A stretch of 64,000 bases of DNA from Pseudomonas putida (GCF_030159595.1 NZ_BSKJ01000012.1:1-64000); one strand, 5' to 3'; positions 19,438 through 28,880 are shown, counted from the first letter of the stretch. Made by a program: numbers and translations. The notes: a model not told the origin generated them from the letters alone.

Positions 19438-20631
19438 GTGGCTAAAGAAAAATTTGATCGTTCCCTTCCCCACGTTAACGTCGGCACTATCGGCCACGTT
19501 GACCACGGTAAGACCACTCTGACCGCAGCTCTGACTCGCGTTTGCTCCGAAGTTTTCGGTTCGGCGATCGTTGAGTTCGACAAGATCGACTCGGCTCCGG
19601 AAGAAAAAGCGCGCGGTATCACCATCAACACCGCTCACGTTGAGTACAACTCGACCATTCGTCACTACGCTCACGTTGACTGCCCAGGTCACGCTGACTA
19701 CGTGAAGAACATGATCACCGGTGCTGCCCAGATGGACGGCGCGATCCTGGTTTGCTCGGCCGCCGATGGTCCGATGCCACAAACCCGTGAGCACATCCTG
19801 CTGTCCCGTCAGGTAGGCGTTCCGTACATCGTGGTCTTCCTGAACAAGGCTGACCTGGTAGACGACGCTGAGCTGCTGGAACTGGTCGAGATGGAAGTTC
19901 GCGACCTGCTGTCCACCTATGACTTCCCAGGCGACGACACTCCGATCATCATCGGTTCCGCTCGTATGGCCCTGGAAGGCAAAGACGACAACGAAATGGG
20001 CACTACCGCTGTCAAGAAGCTGGTAGAGACTCTGGACAGCTACATTCCTGAGCCAGTTCGTGCCATCGACCAGCCGTTCCTGATGCCGATCGAAGACGTA
20101 TTCTCGATCTCGGGTCGTGGTACCGTTGTTACCGGTCGTATCGAGCGTGGTATCGTCCGCGTTCAGGATCCGCTGGAAATCGTTGGTCTGCGTGACACCA
20201 CCACCACCACCTGCACCGGTGTTGAGATGTTCCGCAAGCTGCTGGACGAAGGTCGTGCTGGCGAGAACTGCGGCGTCCTGCTGCGTGGTACCAAGCGTGA
20301 CGACGTTGAGCGTGGCCAGGTTCTGGTCAAGCCAGGTTCGGTCAAGCCGCACACCAAGTTCACTGCAGAAGTCTACGTTCTGTCGAAAGAAGAAGGCGGC
20401 CGTCACACTCCGTTCTTCAAAGGTTACCGTCCTCAGTTCTACTTCCGTACCACTGACGTGACCGGTAACTGCGAACTGCCGGAAGGCGTTGAAATGGTAA
20501 TGCCAGGTGACAACATTCAGATGACTGTTACCCTGATCAAGACCATCGCAATGGAAGACGGTCTGCGCTTCGCTATCCGTGAAGGCGGTCGTACCGTCGG
20601 CGCCGGCGTCGTAGCAAAAATCATCGAGTAA
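19438..20631 (+). CDS. tufA: Translation elongation factor Tu (copy 2)
   Basis: This second 397-residue EF-Tu has the same protein sequence as the copy at 2851. It starts at GTG 19438 behind AAGAGG, whereas the first copy uses ATG. The DNA differences I found cluster at the two ends (the first 15 bases and the last codons), with scattered third-base changes between, a pattern expected from gene conversion of the central part. It is cotranscribed with fusA and ends at a strong terminator before the S10 promoter. Confidence 0.98.
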
Positions 20632-20646
20632 TCACTCGACCGATTG

Positions 20647-20678
20647 AAAAAACCCCCGCTCAGCGGGGGTTTTTTTTA
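20647..20678 (+). terminator. Strong rho-independent terminator after tufA
   Basis: CCCCCGC (20653-20659) pairs with GCGGGGG (20663-20669) around a three-base loop, with A-runs before and eight T bases after. It ends the str transcript. Confidence 0.92.
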
Positions 20679-20683
20679 TTGGG

Positions 20684-20712
20684 TTGACACTAAATGGGGG
20701 CGTCTATAGAAT
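20684..20712 (+). promoter_or_regulatory. Promoter of the S10 genes
   Basis: A perfect TTGACA (20684-20689) and TAGAAT (20707-20712) are separated by 17 bases. The transcript leader to rpsJ is only about 55 bases, much shorter than the E. coli S10 leader that carries the L4-controlled attenuator. Confidence 0.87.
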
Positions 20713-20772
20713 CACGCCTCCTTTTAGCGGGCGTAGTGCGTCCGTTGGGAACAGCCTGGAGTCTGAAATCCA

Positions 20773-21084
20773 ATGCAAAATCAGCAAATCCGTATCAGGT
20801 TGAAGGCTTTCGACCATCGCCTGATCGACCAATCCACCCAGGAAATCGTGGAAACCGCGAAACGTACTGGTGCACAAGTGCGTGGTCCAATTCCACTGCC
20901 TACCCGCAAAGAGCGTTTCACCGTTCTGGTCTCCCCGCACGTCAACAAAGACGCGCGTGATCAGTACGAGATTCGTACTCATAAGCGTGTTCTGGACATC
21001 GTCCAGCCAACGGATAAAACCGTTGATGCGCTGATGAAGCTTGATCTGGCGGCAGGTGTGGAAGTACAGATCAGCCTCGGCTAA
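20773..21084 (+). CDS. rpsJ: 30S ribosomal protein S10 / NusE
   Basis: S10 is a 30S head protein and, as NusE, partners NusB and the NusG C-terminal domain in antitermination and transcription-translation coupling. The 103-residue protein starts [19 protein letters not shown] and has the loop with [16 protein letters not shown]. It is the first gene of the S10 group. Confidence 0.98.
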
Positions 21085-21164
21085 GACTTCGGTCTAGTCG
21101 TGTAACGCTCTGAAATGGGCGGCCATAGCGGGTGAAAGCCCCGTACACTCATGAGGTTTACAAC

Positions 21165-21800
21165 ATGACTATTGGTGTAATCGGTCGCAAGTGCGGTATG
21201 ACCCGCATTTTCACCGAAGAAGGTGTCTCCATTCCGGTCACGGTCATTGAGATCGAGCCGAATCGTGTCACCCAGTTCAAAACTGAAGAAACCGATGGCT
21301 ACCGTGCAGTGCAAGTCACTGTCGGCGAGCGTCGTGCTTCGCGTGTGACTGCCGCTCAGGCAGGCCACTTCGCCAAGGCTAACGTTGCCGCTGGTCGCGG
21401 TGTTTGGGAGTTCCGTCTTGAAGAAGGCGATTTCCAGGCTGGCGATCTGATCAAAGCTGAACTCTTCACTGCAGGCCAGCTGGTAGACGTTACTGGTCAG
21501 TCCAAAGGTAAAGGCTTCGCCGGTACCATCAAGCGCTGGAACTTCCGTGGTCAGGACAACACCCACGGTAACTCCGTGTCGCACCGTGTTCCTGGTTCCA
21601 TCGGCCAGTGCCAGACTCCTGGTCGTGTGTTCAAGGGCAAGAAAATGTCCGGTCACATGGGCGCCGAGCGCGTGACTGTTCAGTCCCTGGAAGTAGTTCG
21701 CGTAGACGCTGAACGCAACCTGCTGCTGGTCAAGGGTGCCGTTCCTGGCGCTACTGGCGGCGACGTGGTTGTACGTCCAGCTGTCAAGGCTCGCGGTTAA
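21165..21800 (+). CDS. rplC: 50S ribosomal protein L3
   Basis: L3 is an early 50S assembly protein near the peptidyl transferase centre. The 211-residue protein starts at ATG 21165 (MTIGVIGRKCGMTRIF) behind ATGAGG. It has the GKGFAGTIKRWNFRGQ and GSIGQCQTPGRVFKGKKM segments, including the glutamine that PrmB methylates in E. coli. Confidence 0.98.
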   Translation: MTIGVIGRKCGMTRIFTEEGVSIPVTVIEIEPNRVTQFKTEETDGYRAVQVTVGERRASRVTAAQAGHFAKANVAAGRGVWEFRLEEGDFQAGDLIKAELFTAGQLVDVTGQSKGKGFAGTIKRWNFRGQDNTHGNSVSHRVPGSIGQCQTPGRVFKGKKMSGHMGAERVTVQSLEVVRVDAERNLLLVKGAVPGATGGDVVVRPAVKARG

Positions 21801-21812
21801 GGGGAAACTGAC

Positions 21813-22415
21813 ATGCAACTCAATGTAAATGACGCTCAGGCGATCGAAGTTTCCGAACTGACTTTCGGTGGCGAATTCAACGAGACGCTGGTACACCAAG
21901 CAGTCGTGGCCTACATGGCCGGCGGCCGTCAGGGCACCAAGCAGCAAAAGACCCGTTCCGACGTGGCTGGTGGCGGTAAGCGCCCATGGCGTCAGAAGGG
22001 TACTGGCCGTGCTCGTGCTGGTACCACTCGTGGTCCGATCTGGCGTGGCGGTGGTGTAACCTTCGCAGCTCGCCCTCAAGATCACTCGCAAAAGCTCAAC
22101 AAGAAGATGTACCGCGCAGCCCTGCGCTCCATCCTCGCTGAGCTGGTGCGTAGCGACCGTCTGGTCGTGGTTCAGGACTTCGCTGTTGAAGCACCGAAAA
22201 CCAAAGATCTGCTGAACAAGCTGAACGGCATGGGTCTGAGCGACGTATTGATCGTTTCCGACGCTGTTGATCAGAACCTGTACCTGGCTGCTCGCAACCT
22301 GCCGCACGTCGATGTACGTGACGTACAAGGTTCCGACCCAGTCAGTCTGATCGCATACGAGAAAGTGTTGATCACTGTCTCGGCCGTGAAGAAATTCGAG
22401 GAGCTGCTGGGATGA
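21813..22415 (+). CDS. rplD: 50S ribosomal protein L4
   Basis: L4 lines the nascent-peptide exit tunnel. The 200-residue protein has the extended tunnel loop [18 protein letters not shown], where macrolide-resistance changes occur in other species; the loop looks intact. In E. coli L4 also represses the S10 operon through its leader, but the short leader here argues against the same mechanism. The stop overlaps the rplW start by four bases (ATGA). Confidence 0.98.
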
Positions 22416-22711
22416 ACCAGGAACGCGTATTCAAAGTCCTCCTTGGCCCGCACGTTTCCGAGAAGGCTACCGTTCTGGCTGAGAAAAAAGGCCAGTTCGT
22501 ATTCAAGGTTGCTACCGATGCAACCAAGCTGGAAATCAAGAAAGCTGTCGAAGGCCTGTTCAACGTAAAAGTTGAAAACGTGTCGACTGTTAACGTTCTG
22601 GGTAAAACCAAGCGTACCGCACGTGGTCTGGGCAAGCGTAATGACTGGAAGAAGGCGATCGTCTCCCTTCAGCCAGGCCAAGATCTCGATTTCAGCAGCA
22701 GTGCTGAGTAA
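22412..22711 (+). CDS. rplW: 50S ribosomal protein L23
   Basis: L23 lies at the exit of the peptide tunnel and is the docking site for trigger factor and SRP. The 99-residue protein begins [19 protein letters not shown] and has the conserved [23 protein letters not shown] segment in two parts around residue 70. It is translationally coupled to rplD through ATGA. Confidence 0.97.
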
Positions 22712-22725
22712 GGAAGGGGTGCATC

Positions 22726-23550
22726 ATGGCAATCGTTAAATGCAAACCGACTTCCCCTGGCCGCCGTTTCGTGGTCAAGGTGGTCAACAAGGAGCTGCAC
22801 AAAGGCGCTCCTCACGCACCGCTGCTCGAGAAGAAATCGAAGTCTGGTGGTCGTAACAACAATGGCCGCATTACCACTCGTCACGTTGGTGGTGGTCATA
22901 AGCAGCATTACCGTCTGGTCGACTTCCGTCGCAACGACAAAGATGGCATTCCAGCCACTGTCGAGCGTATCGAATACGATCCAAACCGTACTGCTCACAT
23001 CGCCCTGCTGTGCTACGCAGACGGTGAGCGTCGCTACATCATCGCCCCTAAAGGCGTGAGCGCTGGCGACCAGCTGATCGCAGGTGCCCTGGCCCCAATC
23101 AAGGCCGGTAACTCCCTGCAGCTGCGCAACATCCCAGTAGGTAGCACCATTCACGGCGTCGAACTGAAGCCGGGTAAAGGTGCTCAGATCGCTCGTTCCG
23201 CTGGTGCTTCGGCTCAGCTGATCGCTCGTGACGGCGTATACGTGACTCTGCGTCTGCGTTCCGGTGAGATGCGTAAAGTACTGGCTGAGTGCCGTGCGAC
23301 CCTGGGCGAAGTCTCGAACTCCGAGCACAGCCTGCGTTCGCTGGGTAAAGCGGGTGCCAAACGCTGGCGCGGCGTTCGCCCAACCGTTCGTGGTGTTGCC
23401 ATGAACCCGGTTGACCACCCACATGGTGGTGGTGAAGGTCGTACCTCCGGTGGTCGTCATCCGGTATCGCCATGGGGCTTCCCAACCAAGGGTGCTAAAA
23501 CCCGTGGTAATAAGCGTACCGACAACATGATCGTCCGTCGTCGCAAGTAA
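22726..23550 (+). CDS. rplB: 50S ribosomal protein L2
   Basis: L2 is needed for subunit association and peptidyl transferase activity. The 274-residue protein carries GGRNNNGRITTRHVGGGHK in the N-terminal half and the C-terminal MNPVDHPHGGGEGRTSGG motif, whose histidine is highly conserved. It is preceded by AAGGAAGGGG. Confidence 0.98.
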   Translation: MAIVKCKPTSPGRRFVVKVVNKELHKGAPHAPLLEKKSKSGGRNNNGRITTRHVGGGHKQHYRLVDFRRNDKDGIPATVERIEYDPNRTAHIALLCYADGERRYIIAPKGVSAGDQLIAGALAPIKAGNSLQLRNIPVGSTIHGVELKPGKGAQIARSAGASAQLIARDGVYVTLRLRSGEMRKVLAECRATLGEVSNSEHSLRSLGKAGAKRWRGVRPTVRGVAMNPVDHPHGGGEGRTSGGRHPVSPWGFPTKGAKTRGNKRTDNMIVRRRK

Positions 23551-23566
23551 CTAGAGGGATACGACA

Positions 23567-23842
23567 GTGCCACGTTCTCTGAAAAAAGGTCCTTTTATCG
23601 ATCTTCACCTGCTGAAGAAGATCGAAGTGGCGGTGGAGAAGAACGATCGCAAGCCAGTTAAAACCTGGTCGCGTCGCTCGATGATCCTGCCACAAATGGT
23701 CGGTCTGACCATCGCGGTTCACAACGGTCGCCAGCATGTTCCAGTTCTCGTGAACGAAGACATGGTCGGCCACAAACTGGGCGAGTTCGCCGGTACCCGC
23801 ACCTATCGCGGGCACGTGGCTGACAAGAAAGCCAAGCGTTAA
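23567..23842 (+). CDS. rpsS: 30S ribosomal protein S19
   Basis: S19 binds 16S rRNA in the 30S head with S13. The 91-residue protein starts at GTG 23567 ([17 protein letters not shown]) behind AGAGGGA and contains the [19 protein letters not shown] signature. Confidence 0.97.
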
Positions 23843-23853
23843 GGGGTAAGGAA

Positions 23854-24186
23854 ATGGAAGTAGCCGCTAAGTTGTCGGGCGCTCGCATCTCCGCCCAGAA
23901 AGCCCGCTTGGTCGCCGACCAGATCCGCGGGAAGAAGGTGGGCGAAGCGCTCAACCTGTTGGCCTTCAGCAGCAAAAAAGCCGCTGAAATCATGAAGAAA
24001 GTCCTCGAGTCGGCCGTTGCCAACGCCGAACACAACGAAGGCGCAGACGTTGATGACCTGAAGGTCTCCACCGTCTTCGTCAACGAAGGGCGTTCGCTGA
24101 AGCGCATCATGCCGCGTGCCAAAGGCCGCGCAGATCGCATCGTCAAGCGGTCTTGCCATATCACTGTCAAGGTTGCGGACAAGTAA
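23854..24186 (+). CDS. rplV: 50S ribosomal protein L22
   Basis: L22 contributes to the narrowest part of the exit tunnel. The 110-residue protein begins [20 protein letters not shown] and has the beta-hairpin loop with [13 protein letters not shown] that reaches into the tunnel. It is encoded 11 bases after rpsS. Confidence 0.97.
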
Positions 24187-24199
24187 CGGAGTCGATCAG

Positions 24200-24886
24200 A
24201 TGGGTCAGAAAGTACATCCCACTGGCATTCGCCTGGGAATCGTCAAGGAGCACACCTCCGTCTGGTACGCAGACGGTGCTACTTACGCAGATTACCTGTT
24301 GAAGGATCTGAAAACGCGTGAGTACCTCCAAGACAAACTAAAAAGCGCGTCCGTAAGCCGTATCGATATTCATCGTCCGGCTCAAACTGCACGCATCACC
24401 ATCCACACCGCTCGTCCAGGTATCGTTATCGGGAAGAAAGGTGAAGATGTCGAGAAGCTGCGTCAGGACCTGACCAAGCAGATGGGTGTGCCTGTGCACA
24501 TCAACATCGAAGAGATCCGCAAGCCGGAACTCGACGCCATGCTGGTTGCGCAGAGCGTAGCTCAGCAGCTGGAACGCCGCGTAATGTTCCGTCGCGCCAT
24601 GAAGCGCGCCGTACAGAACGCCATGCGTATTGGTGCCAAGGGCATCAAGATCCAGGTGAGCGGTCGTCTCGGCGGTGCTGAGATTGCTCGTACCGAGTGG
24701 TATCGCGAAGGTCGTGTGCCTCTGCACACCCTGCGTGCCGATATCGACTACAACACCTACGAAGCTCACACCACTTACGGTGTGATCGGTGTGAAGGTTT
24801 GGATCTTCAAAGGCGAAGTTATTGGTGGTCGCCAAGAAGAACTGAAACCACAAGCACCAGCGCCTCGTAAAAAAGCTGCTAAGTAA
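24200..24886 (+). CDS. rpsC: 30S ribosomal protein S3
   Basis: S3 lies at the mRNA entry site and contributes to helicase activity. The 228-residue protein starts at ATG 24200 (MGQKVHPTGIRLGIVK). It has a KH domain with IVIGKKGEDVEKLR and the C-terminal TTYGVIGVKVWIFKGE. An upstream in-frame ATG lies within rplV and lacks a ribosome binding site. Confidence 0.98.
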   Translation: MGQKVHPTGIRLGIVKEHTSVWYADGATYADYLLKDLKTREYLQDKLKSASVSRIDIHRPAQTARITIHTARPGIVIGKKGEDVEKLRQDLTKQMGVPVHINIEEIRKPELDAMLVAQSVAQQLERRVMFRRAMKRAVQNAMRIGAKGIKIQVSGRLGGAEIARTEWYREGRVPLHTLRADIDYNTYEAHTTYGVIGVKVWIFKGEVIGGRQEELKPQAPAPRKKAAK

Positions 24887-24898
24887 GGGGTACGCCAA

Positions 24899-25312
24899 AT
24901 GTTGCAACCAAAGCGTACAAAATTCCGCAAGCAGATGACCGGCCACAACCGTGGTCTGGCACTGCGCGGTAGCAAAGTCAGCTTCGGCGAATTCGCCCTG
25001 AAAGCTGTTGCTCGCGGTCGCCTCACCGCTCGCCAGATCGAGTCCGCACGTCGTGCGCTGACCCGTCACGTTAAGCGTGGCGGTAAGATCTGGATCCGTG
25101 TGTTCCCGGACAAGCCGATCTCCAAGAAGCCTCTTGAGGTTCGTATGGGTAAAGGTAAGGGCTCCGTGGAATACTGGGTTGCCCAGATCCAGCCAGGCAA
25201 AGTCCTGTACGAGATCGAGGGTGTTTCTGAAGAGCTGGCGCGCGAAGCTTTCGCCCTGGCTGCTGCAAAGCTGCCTCTCGCCACCTCCTTTGTTAAGCGG
25301 ACGGTGATGTGA
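24899..25312 (+). CDS. rplP: 50S ribosomal protein L16
   Basis: L16 organises the A-site region of the 50S subunit. The 137-residue protein has [19 protein letters not shown] at its start, the arginine hydroxylated by YcfD in E. coli within the [13 protein letters not shown] region, and [14 protein letters not shown]. The stop codon overlaps the rpmC start by one base (TGATG). Confidence 0.97.
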
Positions 25313-25503
25313 TGAAAGCGAATGAACTTCGTGAAAAATCGGCACAGCAACTGAACGAGCAACTGCTCGGCTTGCTGCGCGACCAGTTCAATCTGCGTAT
25401 GCAGAAAGCAACTGGCCAGTTGGGGCAGTCGCACCTGCTCTCGCAAGTTAAGCGTGACATCGCTCGCGTGAAAACTGTGCTCAACCAGCAGGCAGGTAAG
25501 TGA
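25312..25503 (+). CDS. rpmC: 50S ribosomal protein L29
   Basis: L29 is a small protein at the tunnel exit near L23. The 63-residue, mostly helical product begins [18 protein letters not shown] and ends with the [12 protein letters not shown] helix. The ATG at 25312 is preferred over GTG 25309 because it gives the family start and couples to the rplP stop. Confidence 0.96.
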
Positions 25504-25505
25504 TC

Positions 25506-25772
25506 ATGGCTGAAGCTGAAAAAACCGTCCGTACGCTGACTGGCCGTGTCGTCAGCGACAAAATGGACAAGACCATCACCGTTCTGATCGAGCGTCGCGT
25601 AAAGCACCCGATCTACGGTAAATACGTTAAGCGTTCGACTAAGCTGCACGCGCACGACGAAGCCAACCAGTGCAAGATCGGCGACAAGGTTTCCATCCGC
25701 GAAACCCGTCCGCTGGCCAAGACCAAGTCCTGGGCACTGGTTGAAGTCCTCGAACGCGCTGTTGAAGTCTAA
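25506..25772 (+). CDS. rpsQ: 30S ribosomal protein S17
   Basis: S17 is a primary 16S rRNA-binding protein of OB fold. The 88-residue protein starts at ATG 25506 (MAEAEKTVRTLTGRVVSDKM) and has the conserved KTITVLIERRVKHPIYGKY. A GTG two codons upstream overlaps the rpmC stop and is less likely to be used. Confidence 0.96.
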   Translation: MAEAEKTVRTLTGRVVSDKMDKTITVLIERRVKHPIYGKYVKRSTKLHAHDEANQCKIGDKVSIRETRPLAKTKSWALVEVLERAVEV

Positions 25773-25795
25773 GGGCTAGGGGTCGGAGAAATTTT

Positions 25796-26164
25796 ATGAT
25801 TCAGACTCAATCCATGCTCGATGTGGCCGATAACAGCGGCGCTCGTCGCGTCATGTGCATCAAGGTGCTCGGCGGTTCGCACCGCCGTTACGCCGGCATC
25901 GGTGACATCATCAAGGTTACCGTCAAGGAAGCAATTCCGCGCGGTAAGGTCAAAAAAGGCCAAGTGATGACTGCTGTTGTCGTGCGCACCCGTCACGGTG
26001 TTCGTCGCGCTGACGGTTCCATCATTCGTTTCGACGGCAACGCTGCTGTTCTGCTGAACAACAAGCAAGAGCCGATCGGCACTCGCATCTTCGGGCCAGT
26101 GACCCGTGAACTTCGTACTGAGAAGTTCATGAAGATCGTCTCGCTCGCCCCTGAAGTGCTGTAA
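25796..26164 (+). CDS. rplN: 50S ribosomal protein L14
   Basis: L14 is an interface protein that forms bridge B8 and binds the silencing factor RsfS. The 122-residue protein starts [18 protein letters not shown] and includes [17 protein letters not shown]. In E. coli this gene opens the spc operon with its own promoter. Here only 23 bases separate it from rpsQ and I see no promoter, so the S10 transcript probably continues. Confidence 0.98.
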
Positions 26165-26175
26165 GGAGATCCGAC

Positions 26176-26490
26176 ATGCAAAAGATTCGTCGTGACGACG
26201 AGATCATCGTGATCGCCGGCAAAGACAAAGGTAAGCGCGGTAAGGTGCTGAAGGTTCTGGCTGATGACCGTCTGGTCATCGGTGGTGTGAACCTGGTCAA
26301 GCGTCATACCAAGCCTAACCCGATGGCGGGCGTACAGGGCGGTATCGTCGAGAAAGAAGCGCCTCTGCACGCTTCCAACGTTGCCATCTTCAACGGCGAA
26401 ACCAACAAGGCTGACCGCGTTGGTTTCAAAGTAGAAGACGGTAAAAAAATTCGTGTCTTCAAGTCGACCCAAAAAGCGGTTGATGCTTGA
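26176..26490 (+). CDS. rplX: 50S ribosomal protein L24
   Basis: L24 is an assembly-initiator protein of the 50S subunit with a KOW motif. The 104-residue protein begins [20 protein letters not shown] (KOW) and includes the loop [16 protein letters not shown]. It has an AAGGAG ribosome binding site at the rplN end. Confidence 0.97.
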
Positions 26491-26510
26491 ACACTGCTAG
26501 GTAGAAGACC

Positions 26511-27050
26511 ATGGCACGACTGAAAGAGATTTACCGGAACGAAATCGCTCCTAAGCTTAAGGAAGAACTTAAGCTGTCGAACGTGATGGAAGTTCCGCGC
26601 GTTACCAAGATCACCCTGAACATGGGTCTGGGCGAAGCGATCGGCGACAAGAAAGTCATCGAGCACGCTGTTGCCGACCTGGAAAAGATCACCGGTCAAA
26701 AGCCGGTCGTGACTTTCGCTCGCAAATCCATCGCTGGCTTCAAAGTCCGCGAAGGCTGGCCGATCGGCGTCAAGGTGACCCTGCGTAGCGACAAGATGTA
26801 CGAATTCCTGGACCGCCTGCTGGCGATCTCCCTGCCTCGGGTTCGCGACTTCCGCGGCCTGAATGCCAAGTCCTTCGATGGCCGTGGCAACTACAGCATG
26901 GGCGTGAAAGAGCAGATCATCTTCCCGGAAATCGATTACGACAAGATCGATGCTCTGCGCGGTTTGGACATCACCCTGACCACCACTGCTCGTTCGGACG
27001 ACGAAGGCCGCGCTCTGCTGCGTGCTTTCAAGTTCCCGTTCCGCAACTGA
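26511..27050 (+). CDS. rplE: 50S ribosomal protein L5
   Basis: L5 binds 5S rRNA in the central protuberance and contacts S13. The 179-residue protein has KVTLRSDKMYEFLDRL and the GRGNYSMGVKEQIIFPEI signature. In E. coli the S8 translational operator of the spc mRNA lies at the start of this gene; I cannot recognise that structure here by eye. Confidence 0.98.
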   Translation: MARLKEIYRNEIAPKLKEELKLSNVMEVPRVTKITLNMGLGEAIGDKKVIEHAVADLEKITGQKPVVTFARKSIAGFKVREGWPIGVKVTLRSDKMYEFLDRLLAISLPRVRDFRGLNAKSFDGRGNYSMGVKEQIIFPEIDYDKIDALRGLDITLTTTARSDDEGRALLRAFKFPFRN

Positions 27051-27063
27051 TTGGAGTAGGAAA

Positions 27064-27369
27064 ATGGCCAAGAAGAGCATGAAAAACCGCGAGCTGAAGC
27101 GTCAGCTCACGGTAGCCAAGTTCGCTAAGAAGCGTGCTGAGCTGAAAGCGACCATCGTCAACGTTAACGCCTCTCCAGAAGAGCGTTTCGCTGCCGTTGT
27201 CGCTCTGCAGAAGCAGCCACGTGACGCTAGCGCCTCGCGCCTGCGCAACCGTTGCCGCCTGACCGGTCGTCCTCACGGTGTATACCGTAAGTTCGGCCTG
27301 GGCCGTAACATGCTGCGTCAAGCTGCAATGCGTGGTGATGTACCAGGTCTGGTCAAGGCCTCCTGGTAA
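27064..27369 (+). CDS. rpsN: 30S ribosomal protein S14
   Basis: S14 is a 30S head protein. The 101-residue product (MAKKSMKNRELKRQLT, ending LVKASW) is the long, zinc-free form: it lacks the CxxC pairs of the zinc form. The ATG at 27064 follows TTGGAGTAGG. A terminator-like hairpin and a promoter follow, which is unusual inside the spc group. Confidence 0.97.
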   Translation: MAKKSMKNRELKRQLTVAKFAKKRAELKATIVNVNASPEERFAAVVALQKQPRDASASRLRNRCRLTGRPHGVYRKFGLGRNMLRQAAMRGDVPGLVKASW

Positions 27370-27432
27370 TCGCTGCCGGTGTGATCCTGGCGGAAGGGGA
27401 GCGATCTTCCGACCGCCGGTGACCTCGCCAAC

Positions 27433-27459
27433 AAACAAGCCCCTATATGGGGCTTGTTT
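27433..27459 (+). terminator. Terminator-like hairpin between rpsN and rpsH
   Basis: AAACAAGCCCC (27433-27443) pairs perfectly with GGGGCTTGTTT (27449-27459) around TATAT. The T bases of the right arm serve as a short T-tract, and TTTCTGCC follows nearby. The 208-base gap holds no gene. Confidence 0.7.
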
Positions 27460-27482
27460 CGTTTCTGCCTTGTGTCTAGAAT
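27454..27482 (+). promoter_or_regulatory. Candidate promoter for rpsH and downstream genes
   Basis: TTGTTT (27454-27459), the end of the hairpin right arm, is the -35. TAGAAT (27477-27482) is the -10 after 17 bases. It would restart transcription about 90 bases before rpsH. Confidence 0.55.
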
Positions 27483-27577
27483 GACCGGCTCACCTGAGCC
27501 TGGGTTTTTGCCCAATCCGCTCGGGTGGTTGTCATAGCCGCAAGGCTAATAATTCTTGTATCAGGAGCATCTAGCCC

Positions 27578-27970
27578 ATGAGTATGCAGGACCCGTTAGC
27601 GGACATGCTAACTCGCATCCGTAATGCCCAGATGGCTGAAAAGTCCGTCGTAAGCATGCCTTCCTCTACCCTGAAGGTCGCGGTTGCCAAAGTTCTGAAG
27701 GACGAAGGTTACATCGCTGGCTACCAGGTAACTGGTGAGGCCAAGCCTTCCCTGTCGATCGAACTGAAGTACTTCGAAGGCCGTCCGGTCATCGAGGAAC
27801 TGAAGCGCTCCAGCCGTCCAGGCCTGCGCCAGTACAAGGCCGTCACCGATCTGCCGAAAGTACGTGGCGGTCTGGGCGTGTCTATCGTCTCCACCAACAA
27901 AGGTGTGATGACTGATCGCGCTGCGCGCGCTGCCGGTGTCGGCGGCGAAGTTCTGTGCACAGTGTTCTAA
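27578..27970 (+). CDS. rpsH: 30S ribosomal protein S8
   Basis: S8 is a primary 16S rRNA-binding protein, and in E. coli it is the translational repressor of the spc operon. The 130-residue protein starts MSMQDPLADMLTRIRNAQ and ends with the conserved GVMTDRAARAAGVGGEVLC region. It follows a 208-base gap with a hairpin and promoter, so it heads a distinct transcript here. Confidence 0.98.
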   Translation: MSMQDPLADMLTRIRNAQMAEKSVVSMPSSTLKVAVAKVLKDEGYIAGYQVTGEAKPSLSIELKYFEGRPVIEELKRSSRPGLRQYKAVTDLPKVRGGLGVSIVSTNKGVMTDRAARAAGVGGEVLCTVF

Positions 27971-27982
27971 GGGGGGATAGAC

Positions 27983-28516
27983 ATGTCTCGCGTCGCTAAG
28001 AACCCCGTTAAGCTGCCATCCGGTGTCGAAGTCAAATTCGCCGGCCAGCAGCTTTCGGTGAAGGGTGCCAAAGGCACTCTCGAACTGAACGTTCACTCGT
28101 CTGTTGAAGTTACCGAAGAGTCTGGTGAGCTGCGTTTCGTTGCTCGCAATGGTGACCAGCAAGCTCGTGCCATGGCCGGTACCACCCGTGCTCTGGTCAA
28201 CAACATGGTCCAAGGCGTAAGCCAAGGCTTCGAGCGCAAGCTCCAGCTGGTCGGTGTTGGTTACAAGGCACAGGCCAAAGGCACCGTCCTGAACCTGGCC
28301 CTGGGCTTCTCTCACCCAGTGGACTACGAACTGCCAGCCGGTATCACCGCTGAAACGCCTAGCCAGACCGACATCCTGATCAAGGGTATCGACAAGCAGC
28401 TGGTAGGTCAGGTGGCCGCTGAAATCCGCGACTTCCGTCCGCCAGAGCCTTACAAAGGTAAAGGTGTGCGTTACGCGGACGAAGTAGTCCGTCGTAAAGA
28501 AGCCAAGAAGAAGTAG
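27983..28516 (+). CDS. rplF: 50S ribosomal protein L6
   Basis: L6 binds near the sarcin-ricin loop. The 177-residue protein has two similar domains, starts MSRVAKNPVKLPSGVEVKF, and contains the PEPYKGKGVRYADEVVRRKE signature near its C-terminus. Confidence 0.98.
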   Translation: MSRVAKNPVKLPSGVEVKFAGQQLSVKGAKGTLELNVHSSVEVTEESGELRFVARNGDQQARAMAGTTRALVNNMVQGVSQGFERKLQLVGVGYKAQAKGTVLNLALGFSHPVDYELPAGITAETPSQTDILIKGIDKQLVGQVAAEIRDFRPPEPYKGKGVRYADEVVRRKEAKKK

Positions 28517-28526
28517 GGCCTAGTAA

Positions 28527-28877
28527 ATGACCGACAAAAAAGTTATTCGACTGCGTCGCGCTCGCAAAGCACGTCTCAAGATGCACGAACTCGAAGTCGT
28601 GCGCCTGTGCGTGTTCCGCTCTTCGCAGCACATCTATGCCCAGGTCATTTCGGCCGACGGCAGCAAGGTTCTGGCAAGCGCCTCGACCTTGGACAAAGAC
28701 CTGCGTGATGGCGCCACTGGCAACATCGACGCGGCCACTAAGGTTGGCAAGCTGGTAGCTGAGCGTGCGAAAGCCGCCGGTGTATCTCAAGTTGCCTTTG
28801 ACCGTTCCGGCTTCAAGTACCATGGCCGCGTCAAAGCGCTGGCTGATGCTGCTCGTGAAGGCGGGCTGGAGTTCTAA
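28527..28877 (+). CDS. rplR: 50S ribosomal protein L18
   Basis: L18 binds 5S rRNA together with L5. The 116-residue protein has a basic N-terminus ([16 protein letters not shown]) and the C-terminal [20 protein letters not shown] motif. It ends three bases before rpsE. Confidence 0.97.
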
Positions 28878-28880
28878 GTT

